Shown piece by piece: positions 52,471-62,950 of a stretch of 64,000 bases of DNA. Under the pieces are notes generated by a model, which was not told the DNA's origin, searched no databases, and was given only the letters and a program-made list of their open reading frames with translations. Position numbers and translations under genes: made by a program. The stretch comes from Sphaerolaimus hirsutus (lineage: Eukaryota > Nematoda > Chromadorea > Monhysterida > Sphaerolaimidae): positions 30,583,927 through 30,647,926 of the forward strand of contig OZ038451.1 of the NCBI GenBank assembly GCA_964036195.1. Reading direction: 5' to 3'. How positions within the stretch are numbered: position 1 is the stretch's first letter; each line of letters opens with the position of its first letter.

Positions 52471-52890
52471 ATTTGCTGATGTAAAATAATACTCAAGTTA
52501 TATAACAATCTGTGAATCTGTCAGGCGAACATAGTATAACACTTGAGAAGTAAACAGCAATACACGAAAAATGGATTTATAAATACAATGAAAATCCACC
52601 AAGTGAAGATACACAGATCTCCGGTATAAGACAAGAAGGCAAAAATAGCTGGGAAAATGGAAACTGTTAGTTTTTGAGCGACGCCCAGCGCCCGCGGCAA
52701 AACTAAATCTGCAGAGGCGGACAATTTTTCTAACAAGTCATACCTTTACACACTGAAATTGAGCTTATTTAAAAAGCTATTACAGTTCACAGACTGCACA
52801 ATTAGCTGTGTAATCTACCGTATTACATATGAATAGAGTATATAGCGGGCAGTCACTACAGTAAAAATAAACCCAAATAAAAGCAAATTA

Positions 52891-53344
52891 CCGTATTTCC
52901 TCGAAATACCCCCCGGGGGGTGATTGTTTCATAGTGGTCCCGAGAGGGGGGGGGGGTCAAACGAGGGGGGGGGTATTTCGAGGGGGGGGGTTATTATTTC
53001 ACAAGAAAATTTTTGAAAACCAAGTACGAAATTGTCGTCTGAAACGTACGCAGACGTCGAAAAATGCAACAAAAACCGCCATTCATAAGGTTCTGTAGAC
53101 TAATATTAGTATGTAGATGGTATGTACACTGTTCTAACGTGATTCCGACATTGTTTTAACGTGTGTTCTGCACTACGGAGAACACAAACTGCCATATTTG
53201 TGATGTACGTTCTCTTTACACTCAATTTGGGGGGGGGGGTATTTCGAGGGGGGGGGTGATTGTTTCATAGTGGTCTCGAGAGGGGGGGGGGTCAAACGAG
53301 GGGGGGGGTATTTCGAGGGGGGGGGGTATTTCGAGGAAATACGG
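52891..53344. mobile_element. Family A TA MITE A19
   Basis: Ends CCGTATTTCCTCGAAATACC and inverse with TA on both sides. Its core is shared with A13 and A14. Confidence 0.85.
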
Positions 53345-53357
53345 TAAGCTAGGAAAA

Positions 53358-54740
53358 TGACCCTGCACGCATTAGTTGACAACGACACTAAATGTCAACT
53401 GGTTCCAATCCCAATTTAAAGCTTGCTGACGAGCCGATGAACAATGTTCAAATAGAAAAGTGTTGAATCGTGTTGCAAATGAAATTGTAATGTTGAAAAA
53501 CTGCGGTGAAAATGTGCAATGCAAATATTTACAACGCCAGCATGAAAACGTGTATACTCAGCAGTAGTGATGTAAAAGCGCCATGGCGCTGGCGCCTGGC
53601 GCTAGCGCCAAAGCAAAAAGCGCCATGGCGCTTTTGGCGCTTGGCGCCTTTTTGCTGTGGCGCCATTGGCGCTTGGCGCTGTGCTATGGAAAAGCGTCAT
53701 GGCGCTTTTGGCGCTTGGCGCTATGATGCCGTGGCGCCATTGGCGCTTGGCGCTAGCGTTTTAAAAAGCGCCAAAAAAGCGCCAAGAAGTTCAAAAAATT
53801 TATCATTATTTTATGTAAAAAGACCTTGTGTGCATAATTTACATAAGAAATTGTGTTACTGTAAGTGTATTCCAGGAAGAACAAACCCTCTACTTACTAA
53901 TTTTGTAAACTATGTCCATGCAATTGCAAGGATATTCAAAAAAAATTCCCAAATAATGGGCCTAATGGTTCCCATCCCAATTCAAAGCTAGCTCATGAGC
54001 GATGTTTAAATACATAGTGTTGCATTATGTTGAAAATGATGTTGTATTGTTGGTATGTGCAAGTGTTGCATTATGTTGAAAATGATGTTGTATTGTTGGT
54101 ATGTGCAATGTACTAGGCCGGAATGAAGAGAATATATGTGTATGCAACACTGGGTAGAGTTACTCATTAGCAACCATTGGATTGGGATGGGAACTAGTTG
54201 ACATTGGCTGTCGTTGTTAACTAGTGCACTTTATGAGCAGCAAATTTTTTTGGCGCTGGCGCTATTGGCGCTTGGCGCCAACATCCTCTGGCGCCATTGG
54301 CGCTTGGCGCCGTGGTCTAGAAAAGCGCCATGGCGCTTTTGGCGCTTGGCGCTATTTTGCTGTGGCGCCATTGGCGCTTGGCGCTCGCTTCCCAAAAGCG
54401 CCATGGCGCTTTTGGCGCTTGGCGCCAAAAGTCTGGCGCTTTTTACATCACTACTCAGCAGACACGATACTCTACAAACAGATAAAAGTTATGTCTTTGG
54501 CTGGCAGACGGCCAGCCAATAACTTATGGAAGTCGTGATGAAGACGAAGTGATGGCGAGAGATGATGATGACGTCACGATGGAGTGTTTCCTCCGGAAAA
54601 ATGTAAGGCCTAATGTCATCCGAGTATTATGTAGGTATACATACAATAATGCGTAGTGGTACTCGTGAACGTGAGCAATCTTGGAATTGGGATGGGGACC
54701 AGTTGACGTTTGGTTCCGTTGTCAACTGGTGTGTGCGGCC
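53358..54740. mobile_element. Family E element split by hAT C6
   Basis: CCTGCACGCATTAGTTGACA at the left and GTCAACTGGTGTGTGCGG at the right, with CAATCCCAATT/AATTGGGATGG arms. A second similar arm pair lies inside the C6 core at 53960-54225. The GGCCNTGCAC-type ends link it to family F. Confidence 0.55.
53565..54453. mobile_element. hAT-like element C6
   Basis: Termini TAGTGATGTAAAAGCGCC and GGCGCTTTTTACATCACTA, 8-bp duplication CTCAGCAG (53557-53564, 54454-54461). GGCGCT/GCGCCA arrays on both sides. Confidence 0.9.
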
Positions 54741-54764
54741 ACTTCCCCGCCAATGCCTGCCAAC

Positions 54765-54917
54765 CATATTTAGCAGAGCACTCATTGAGGCACTCGAATA
54801 GGACTTTACTTTAGCCCCCAACTGTCTATCTCGAGAATTTTTCATTTGCCATATAAAAACTCGAGTGGGCACAGTACCGGGCGCCCATACATCATATATT
54901 TCAGTGTGTTGCACCAT
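54765..54917 (-). CDS. Candidate first coding exon
   Basis: ATG at 54917 preceded by AAAA, 51 open codons (IYDVWAPGTVPTRVFIWQMK, then SYSSASMSALLNM), donor AATATG|GTTGGC, phase 0. Downstream partner not established; 49460 is phase 0 and could follow, but gene 4 lies in between on the same strand. Confidence 0.45.
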
Positions 54918-54938
54918 TTTTATGGTGCCAGTCAGATA

Positions 54939-55368
54939 CCGTATTTCTTCTAGTATACGGGCACCGGCATACCTCCTATTTTCTATAGAAGGACACCTCC
55001 AATAGAACGGCAGATATTGGCAGATTTTTTGCTAATAAAACATCGGTGGCTCCAACAAACAAATAGAAATTGCTTTGGAAGAGTGCCAAAACACCAAAAT
55101 ATAAAAAATGGAGAACGAAAAAGCAATTACGGAAAGCCAGATGAAAGCATTAAAATATTTATATTAAATTTAAAAATTGATGCTCTAATAGATATAAAAA
55201 TTTTTTTCTAATGTTTCATCCAAATGTTAAACGAAAAAAGTTGTGGAAAAAATAAATAAAAACATCCTCCAAAGAGGTAGAGGGAAAAAAATTGACGGTA
55301 AACATACGGCACGATTCAGTAGACTTGAATGCCTACTATTGTATTGTATTTTATTGGAAGAAATACGG
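54939..55368. mobile_element. Family P MITE P2
   Basis: CCGTATTTCTTCTAGTATA and TTGGAAGAAATACGG ends with TA on both sides (54937-54938, 55369-55370). Core related to P1; the AATAGAACGGCA arrays have mostly been lost. Confidence 0.75.
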
Positions 55369-55587
55369 TAGCACCTTAAAAAAAGGTGCAATCGAACCTG
55401 ATTGAACTGGATATTTGGTAAATGGCGGAGTGAGGGAGGGAAATTAAATCTGATTACTGTAAATATATATGACCGAGCCTTACGCGCCACGTAAAATGTA
55501 TTACCGTAATATGATGAATAAAGTCAGTTGAAAATTCTATAGTCACCCGTAGTGCATGAAATGCAATCACAATGTGATGGTAAAATA

Positions 55588-55847
55588 CCGTATTTCCTCG
55601 AAATACCCCCACGGGGTTTAATTTTTGAGAGAATTTTGATAGAGAAACGTGAAAAATGCAACAATAACCACCATTTATAAGTTTTTACAGCCTTATATAA
55701 GGATGTAGGTGGTATAAACGATGTTCTAACGTATTTAACACAGTAAGTGTTTTGAACGTCTGTTATGCATTTCCCGGACCACAATTTCATAGTGCCCATT
55801 TTGAGGGGGGGGGGTATTTCGAGGGGGAGTATTTCGAGGAAATACGG
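55588..55847. mobile_element. Family A MITE A20, short subfamily
   Basis: TA both sides. The core TTTATAAGTTTTTACAGCC and GGTATAAACGATGTTCTA is nearly identical to A21 and A24. Confidence 0.85.
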
Positions 55848-56114
55848 TATTCTTTTATTCAGACAGGATGTGTTGTTATTGTAAAGTGTGCGTTCAATTC
55901 AGTGGACAAGAGTAAATATTGAAGAGCTCGGAGCGAAGTTCCAGTTGATGTCTTCAAGTTGGTCGCTGTGTTGGCTGACCTGTCTGAGTGGCGCACTTAA
56001 AGTTGCAAAAAGTGTGTGCTTCATTCTGTTTTAACCCATCACAATAATAGTTTGTTGAATCGCTCAAGGCTGAGATACAAAAATAAAACACAGAAATACA
56101 GAAACAGGTACCTA

Positions 56115-56357
56115 CCGTATTTCCTCGAATTACCCCCTGGGGGTTTATTTTTTCAGAGTGAAAATTTTGAGAGAAAACCGTTAAAAATGCAACAATAACC
56201 ACCGTTTATAAGTTTTTACAGCCCTATTTAAGGATGTAGATGGTATAAACGATGTTCTAACGTAACACAGTAAGTGTTTTGAACGTCTGTTATGCATTTC
56301 CTGGACCACAAATTCATAGTGCCTATTTTGAGGGGGGGGTATTTCGAGAAAATACGG
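56115..56357. mobile_element. Family A MITE A21, short subfamily
   Basis: 243 bp, TA at 56113-56114 and 56358-56359. Near-identical core to A20 and A24. Confidence 0.85.
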
Positions 56358-56471
56358 TAAATACAGAATAAATCACTCCCATAACTGTAAAATGTCGAAT
56401 GTCATGCAAAGAATCAAAAGACATGTAAAATATCATGAAAAACGTTTAACATCGAGAGAAAGAACAAAAAA

Positions 56472-56590
56472 TACCGTATATCCTAGAAAGGGGAGTTATT
56501 TTTCGTCAGTATTATTTAATTGGGGAGTTATTCGAGAGGGGGTTTATTCGAGGGGTGGTATTATTTTTTCGTCAGGATAGTTAAGTAAAA
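56472..56590. mobile_element. Family A left-end fragment
   Basis: CCGTATATCCTAGAAAGGGG followed by GGAGTTATTCGAG repeats; no right end. Confidence 0.45.
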
Positions 56591-56725
56591 AGCATGATCC
56601 ATATATATTGTATCAGTGGGGTTTAAGATGATTCCATAAACCTTTAAGACAGAATACATATTTATTATTTATGCAATGAAATCAATGCTAGTGAACATAG
56701 CTCCAAAACAATAAATGCTTTTAAC

Positions 56726-57364
56726 CAGAGTAGTTAGAATTACTGAACTTTTTAAAAAGTATATGTAAACGTAAAGTATTTTTTTTCTACTCACACCAAA
56801 GTATAGAAAACGTAAAATACTTTTATTTTACTCGTACTTACGCGTAAATGTGGGTACGTTTATTGTGAGTGTAGAAACGAGTACTTTTTTACATGTACAG
56901 AATATGTAAAATTGGGCACATTTTCATACATGGTCAGCACAACGTATGTTTTTCTGAAAGAAAATGATAGATAAATATGATGACTTTATAAAGTTTATCG
57001 ACAACACACTTTGCAGGGAAATCTACCCTATGCCAACCGAACAATGAACAAAAAATTGGTTATATTTCTGAAATAATAGAAATAACGTTGGTAATATGGG
57101 TCAATTTTAACGTGGAACATACAACAGACCATATTACGTCAGTTTATTCATCAAATCATGGTATCATTTTGTTTAAAGCTTGCGGTTTGAGCAGTAAATG
57201 TCCCACATTGAAAGTTCTGAAATACATTTTCCGTACGCGTATGCTTTGAAAATGTATGCGTACAAGTGCGTACGGTATTTTTGTAAAGTATATGTAAATG
57301 TATTTACCGCGTACTCGCGTACACGTATTTTTCGAGTAAACGTACGTACGTTTTAACAACTTTG
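56726..57364. mobile_element. hAT-like element K2 (GTAAACGTA motif)
   Basis: CAGAGTAGTTAGAATTACTG at the left and TACGTTTTAACAACTTTG at the right, perfect 8-bp duplication CTTTTAAC (56718-56725, 57365-57372). Interior zones are ACGTAAAGTATTT and CGCGTACACGTA repeats, as in K1. Confidence 0.85.
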
Positions 57365-57499
57365 CTTTTAACGTTGTTTTTTTTCATGGACGTCTTTCGC
57401 ATCAAAGAGGGGGAGTTTTTCGCGGAGTTATTTTCTCCTCAGTCAGTTAACATGGCAGTTTTTAGAAGGGTGCTTGATGCAGGATTAAATGGTAGACAT

Positions 57500-58629
57500 T
57501 AGGGTTCAAACAATTATTTTGAATATCGAATATAGAATATCGGATATAGACCATTTTTTTATATTGAATATCGATTTTGAAAATTTTGAAAAAATATCGA
57601 ATATCGATGTATAAAATTTTGAAAAAGTATCGAATATTGATAACAAAAATATTGAAAAAATATCGAATATCGATATCGAAAATCGGCCATTTTTCGATAT
57701 ATCGTCATATAATGTCATTTTTGTTGGAGTGCTAAATTGAAGCCAGAAAATGCTGATATGCTATTTTTCGCAACATGCCCTTAAGCAATTGGGTTATGAG
57801 TATGAACTGTAATATTCACCAATTGTTTTTTTGCCTGATACACTTTGATTCATCACGTTTTTCTTTCATGTTCTATTTTTGACTGATGTAAACCTTGGTA
57901 AAATTACTTGTACCATTTACATTTCAATAAAGTGATGATTAACCATGTGCGCAACCACATGAAAATACATTATGCCACTTGAAATACCGTATTTCCTCGA
58001 AATACCCCCCCCCCCTCGAAATACCCCCCCCTCGAAATACCCCCCCTCAAAATGGACACTATGAACTTATAAACCCCCCCCTCGAAATACCCCCCCCCAA
58101 ATATAGTGTATAGAGAACGTAAATGACAAAGGCTGCGGTTTGTCATCTGGGTAATGCAAAACACACGTTAAAAACGATGACTATGTTATGTGAGAACAGT
58201 GATTATACGTCTACACACTTATACAAGTCTTTAGAGTCTTATAAATGGCGATTTTTGTTGCATTTTCGACGTCTGCGTACGTTTCAGACGACAATTTAGT
58301 ACTTGGTTTTCAAAAAATTTCTGGCGAAATAATAAACCCCCCCCCCTCGAAATACCCCCCCCCCCTCGTTTAACCCCCCCTCAAAATTCTCACTCTGAAA
58401 CAATAAACCCCCAGGGGGTATTTCGAGGAAATACGGTATGCATCGCTATACCAAAAGCAAATTGCAATATTGAATATCGAAAATATCGAAATATCGATAA
58501 TTTTTTAATATTGAATATCGATATCGAGGTTCCATATCGTATCGATATCAAATATTGAGTTTCAGAAAAACAAATATCGAATATCAAATATCGATATCGA
58601 TATCGAAAAGTCATATCGTTCAAACCCTA
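57500..58629. mobile_element. hAT-like element T (TATCGATATCGAA arrays)
   Basis: TAGGGTTCAAACAATTATTT and CATATCGTTCAAACCCTA termini, perfect 8-bp duplication GTAGACAT (57492-57499, 58630-58637). Both ends carry dense ATATCGAATATCGATATT arrays. Family A MITE A23 is nested inside. Confidence 0.9.
57987..58436. mobile_element. Family A TA MITE A23 nested in T
   Basis: Standard ends, TA at 57985-57986 and 58437-58438. Core nearly identical to A10 and A18. Confidence 0.85.
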
Positions 58630-58833
58630 GTAGACATGTAGTAGGGTATTTACGCGAATTTTGACACTGCGTGACATTTTAAAAGGTCTGGGAAAAGGCA
58701 AAAGAAGCCAACTCAATAATCATCCCACCGTTCACCGAAGAAAGTGCGTCATTAAACATTCAAATGAACGAATCCATTCAACTTCATTGCACTCTCGTGG
58801 TATTTGGCAAAGGTCCAAGTTATAAATATCAAG

Positions 58834-59021
58834 TCAAATTCTCGATGGTGAATCGTCATCAAAACCCGATCGACTATCGGACGTTTTTTTGGTCGCACTT
58901 TTCTTGAAACGCGTCGTGAAATATGGCGCAGATTGAACCAGTCGGCGCGATTTCTTCCCATTGGCGCCATCATTTTTTTGCCATCTAGTTGACAGTATTT
59001 TGCGCAGGAAACTGCTTTTTC
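58834..59021 (-). CDS. Gene 5 last exon
   Basis: Acceptor TTCTTGCTACAG, 62 codons to TGA in the chosen frame. A second frame is also open here, so the choice rests on phase. Confidence 0.5.
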
Positions 59022-61369
59022 CTGTAGCAAGAAAATGTCTATACTCGGCGGACCGCAAAGTATGCGTCCAAAATTATAAGTACCTACCGTATTTCCTCGA
59101 ATTACCCCCGGGGGTTTATTTTTTCAGAGTGAAAATTTTGAGAGAAAAACGTGAAAAATGCAACAATAACCACCATTTATAAGTTTTTACAGCCTTATAT
59201 AAGGATGTAGATGGTATAAACGATGTTCTATCGTAACACAGTAAGTGTTTTGAACGTCTGTTATGCATTTCCCGGACCACAAATTCATAGTGCCCATTTT
59301 GAGGGGGGGGGGGGGTATTTCGAGGGGGGGGGGGGGTATTTAGAGGAAATACGGTACTTATGTCCTATACAATAACGCGCGAGCAGGATACTGATGAATG
59401 CACTTTCACAAAAAAAACATTTAATAAAAAGGAAAAGGCGGAGTCACGTAAATGCAAGTGATGAATGTTTTTGTCTGGAACGTTTTATCTTTTTGGAACT
59501 TTGGAGTTTTGATTTTATTCACGATGACATCATGGCATCAAAATGATTACCTACATACATCTGTAGTTTTTCTACAGCCAATGGGTAACATGTGTTACCT
59601 TTTTTACTCGCATTTGACTTATCGCTGTATGCGACAAGTAAACTTCATTTCATTTATTTTATCATGATTAGCATTGAAAAAATCTCAGGGAGATTTATAT
59701 TAAAAAAATCTAAGAAAATATAAGATTTTCTGAGATTAATATTTTTTGTCGATTTTCTGGAGAGATTTAATGGCCCTGCGCACACTAGTTTTCACACGAC
59801 ATTTCGAAAACTCATAAATGATCTTTAAACGTGTTTGAGTTTTCCACAATGAGTCATTTTTAATCTCCGCCAACTGCAGTTGACGGCCACCTCATTGTAG
59901 AAAACTCAAATCCGTTCTAAGCTGATTTGTGAGTTTTCGAAATTTCGTGTAAAAACTAGTGTGCGCAGGCACAATTATATTTTCTTTTTGAGAGATTTTC
60001 TGAGATTTCTAAAAATATCAGAAAATCTCTCAAATTCTGATATTTATATTTATTTATTTTTTTCCCAGATGTTTTGAGAGAGATTTAATTATATATTTTT
60101 CTTGAGAGATTTTCTGAGATTATATTTTCTAAAAATTGACGATTTTTCAATGCTAATCATGATGAAATGTTTCATCAGAAAAATGCATAACATGTTGTCT
60201 GCAAAGCATAAGCGCATTTACTCTAATACAAGGTCTTTCATACATAACTTGGTACTTTGGTACCAAATAACAAAAACATGAAGATTTCTTGGACATGGCG
60301 TATCATTGGACAAAAAATCCGTTACCAATTCATGTTACTGTTATCTAGATAACCGATTGAATTAGATCTAAACAGGAAATCTATTGAACAGAAAAGAAGT
60401 TGTGTCAACTAATTTGGTTGGTAATAACTACAGTTGGTAAATAATGTAAGAAAAACACAGAAAAGAAGTTGTGTCAACTAATTTGGTTGGTAATAACTAC
60501 AGTTGGTAAATAATGTAAGAAAAACACAAAAACAAACTTCTCTTAGTTTGCACGCTACTCTGGCCATGATAATGCATGGGGCACTTTTCATCCACATGCA
60601 GCATCCTCTCAATATCCACCATAACTTCATCAGGAGATTCTACCATTTCCACATGCACAGCACCATCAGATTTGCCAGCAGCATTGTCTGGTGCCAATCT
60701 CCCGGCAACTGGGGCACTCCCAGACTCTGTATAATGGCTTGGAAGATGTCAAATGTCATACATAGTGCCCTGGATTGTGGCGACACAGCAAAAAATGGGG
60801 GTGTGATGCGTCGTGAAGCGGCCTCTGTGAAGACACTTCCACACGCTTCAACACGCTTCACGAGATTTTTGGTGAAGTGTCTTCCACACACTTCACCTAG
60901 CTTCACGATGGCCAAAATTTCATGAAGCGCGCTTCCCGATGCTGACGCAGTGAAGACACTTCACAAACATTGTGCAGCATCGTTGACACACGTCTGTGAT
61001 GTGAAGTGTCATCACATTCAACTTTGTGAAGCGCCGGGAAGCGCCGACCAGCTTCGTGAAGCGTCGGGAAGTGTCGCCGTGAAGACACTTCACGACGCTT
61101 CACGACGCATCAAACCCCCATTTTTTGCTGTGCGAGTGAGTTTGTCATTTTCTAGGTAATTTCCCATTACTTTAGACACTTAGAATGATATTTGACATTT
61201 TACAGGACATTTTACAGGGTTTGGTGGTGGCACCAGAATTCACTGCTTTTGTCTGTAGTATAAAAATATCACTGGCTGTGGCATTGGCTCCAGGTGGCAA
61301 CTGCGTTTCCTTGCACGTGGGGCAACTGGCTTCTCTGCAAGTTTTTTGTGACATTTTATTCTCATAAAT
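58834..61369 (-). CDS. Gene 5: three exons of an unrecognised protein
   Basis: Exons 61369-61234 (or from ATG 61354), 60708-60559 and 59021-58834 (stop), each junction phase 1. Exon A: CREASCPTCKETQLPPGANA, with a C-x2-C pair. Exon B: acidic, ESPDEVMVDIERMLHVDEK, and ending MHYHGQ. Exon C: very basic, Lys/Ser/Arg rich, ending KKTSDSRSGFDDDSPSRI. No domain recognised; the basic tail suggests nuclear or nucleic-acid-associated. The intron between A and B is introner L5. The donor of exon B (CCAGA|GTAGCG) is chosen for phase. If ATG 61354 is not the start, the 5' end lies upstream. Confidence 0.6.
59087..59354. mobile_element. Family A MITE A24 in a gene 5 intron
   Basis: TA both sides; short subfamily with the same core as A20 and A21. 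Confidence 0.85.
59669..60155. mobile_element. hAT-like element U (GAGATTTTCTGAG arrays)
   Basis: TAGCATTGAAAAAATCTCAG and ATTTTTCAATGCTA termini, perfect 8-bp duplication ATCATGAT (59661-59668, 60156-60163). Arrays of AGATTTTCTGAGATT fill both arms. F7 is nested inside. Confidence 0.85.
59772..59972. mobile_element. Family F element F7 nested in U
   Basis: GGCCCTGCGCACACTAGTTT and AACTAGTGTGCGCAGGCAC, flanked by AAT on both sides (59769-59771, 59973-59975). Best preserved F copy. Confidence 0.8.
60370..60530. repeat. Tandem duplication of about 67 bp
   Basis: The block AGAAAAGAAGTTGTGTCAAC through AGTTGGTAAATAATGTAAG is present twice in a row without visible change. Confidence 0.85.
60559..60708 (-). 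CDS. Gene 5 middle exon
   Basis: Acceptor GAGTGCCCCAG (end of L5). Encodes AGRLAPDNAAGKSDGAVH and MVESPDEVMVDIERML. Confidence 0.65.
60709..61233 (-). mobile_element. L-family introner L5: whole intron of gene 5
   Basis: Minus strand: AATTCTG|GTGCCACCACCAAACCC ... GAGTCTGGGAGTGCCCCAG|TTGCC. The split codon G|TT closes. The duplicated triplet now differs by one base (CTG before, CAG after). Family G element G3 is nested inside. Confidence 0.88.
60784..61132. mobile_element. Family G element G3 nested in L5
   Basis: CACAGCAAAAAATGGGGGTG and CCCCCATTTTTTGCTGTG termini, flanked by CGA on both sides (60781-60783, 61133-61135). Arms of GAAGCG/CGCTTC motifs. Confidence 0.8.
61234..61369 (-). CDS. 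Gene 5 first recognised exon
   Basis: Acceptor AATTTTGCAG at 61370, or start ATG at 61354; 45 or 40 codons, phase 1 out. Encodes the C-x2-C peptide CREASCPTCKETQL. Confidence 0.6.
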
Positions 61370-61496
61370 CTGCAAAATTGTCTGTGAAAGACAATAGAAA
61401 TGCAGCAACAAATGAGTGTGTGATGCACTGTGAAACAGGGTGGAAGTATGCGAAACAGCCTCTGTGAAGACACTTAGACATGGTTCCATATCCTTA

Positions 61497-61885
61497 AAGC
61501 CGGAATTAGAGCACAGCGTCGATTCGACGTAAAATGACGACGTAAAATGACGTTGTAAAATTAATTACACGAGTGTGGATCATGCTACGGGTCTACAATT
61601 TTCTAAGGATAATATATGAATCAATACCTTAATCGTGTCCAATACTGAGTGTTATCAGCCACAACTAGAGCGAATTGAAAAATTCAATTTTTATCATTTC
61701 ACGTCATCATTTTTCGTCAGGGAACTAACTTTACATTTCACGTCAATGATTGCAAGCAACCGTGCCACAGCCACAGCCACAGCCAGTAGACCCGTAGCAT
61801 GATCCACACTCGTGTAATTAATTTCACGACGTCATTTTACATCGTCATTTCAGGTCGAATCGACGCTGAGCTCTAATTTTGGCTT
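61497..61885. mobile_element. Family I inverted-repeat MITE I2
   Basis: AAGCCGGAATTAGAGCACAG and GACGCTGAGCTCTAATTTTGGCTT, TA both sides (61495-61496, 61886-61887). Short relative of the 5.1-kb element at 11615. Confidence 0.85.
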
Positions 61886-61889
61886 TATG

Positions 61890-62632
61890 AGATGTAAGGT
61901 GAAGTGCCTTCGGCATGCTTCACCTATCATCACCAACTGAAAATATATATTCAGCATGCTCCTCACAAACCACATTGGCAATTGGCATGGTTATGAATTA
62001 GTGTGAAAAAATGCAAAGTTAAGTGGCTTCATGCAAAAACCAAGCATGTGCAAGAAGACGGTTTGAGGGACATCACACACACATGCACACATGCGCTGCA
62101 CACCACACACTGCTATGTTAGAAAAAGTGCGTCTGTGATGCACTGTGAAGTGTTATGAAAACTTCACACAGACACATGGCTAGTTGTGGTGTGAAGTCAC
62201 TGCAGTTTACTTCAACATCAAATGCTTGACATAAAATACTTCATGAATGATGAAAATTGCATTGTGAAGTGCACCTCATCAATTTTGACCAATTGTGTGG
62301 AATGACCACAGAGGCTGCTTGTGCACAACCAGCTCACTTTGACATGCTACCAAAATTATTTTTTTGCAGAGCTATAATATAGGTATACTCGGGGGACTTT
62401 ATGCCCTTACATTTGTCCGAGGAAACACTCGATCGGTGTGTTACGTCATTTTTTAGCCGCTGTCCAACTCGTTCCGGTGTGAAAAACAAAGCGAAAATCT
62501 GCATACCTAATGAAATGTTCGGCCGCGCTCGAACTCGTTCTGATGCAAAGTACGGAATATTTCCTGAATCTCAAGGTCATATTTATACAAAATGTTTCGC
62601 AAAGCAGTGAAAAAGACTGCGATAAGTTCTGC
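61890..62632. other. Stretch with weak family G-like repeats, otherwise nothing
   Basis: Scattered GTGAAGTG/CTTCACAC motifs between 61890 and 62280 look like eroded G copies. No termini or exons defined. Confidence 0.35.
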
Positions 62633-62950
62633 CTAGGGTGTCAAATTTCCGTTTCCGTTTTCCGTTTCCGCCTTTCCGCAGGAAAATTTTTTACCTTTCC
62701 ATTTTCCATTTTCCGGCAGCCAAAAAAATTTTACCTTTCCGTTTTCCGTTTTCCGGCAGCCAAAAATTTTTTACCTTTCCATTTTCTGTTTTCTGGCAGC
62801 TGAAAATTTTTTACCTTTCCGTTTCCGTTTTTCCGGCCCATTTTTCCGTTTTCCAGCTGAAAAATTTTTACCTTTCCGTTTCCGTTTTAACAGGCCATTT
62901 TTCTATTTTCTGGCTCGATTTTCAATTTTCTGGCATTTTCCCATTGTTTT
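62633..62950. mobile_element. Family S element, left end only
   Basis: CTAGGGTGTCAAATTTCCG, then about seven CTTTCCGTTTTCCGGCAGCC units. It stops against the BEL/Pao fragment without a right terminus. Confidence 0.55.
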
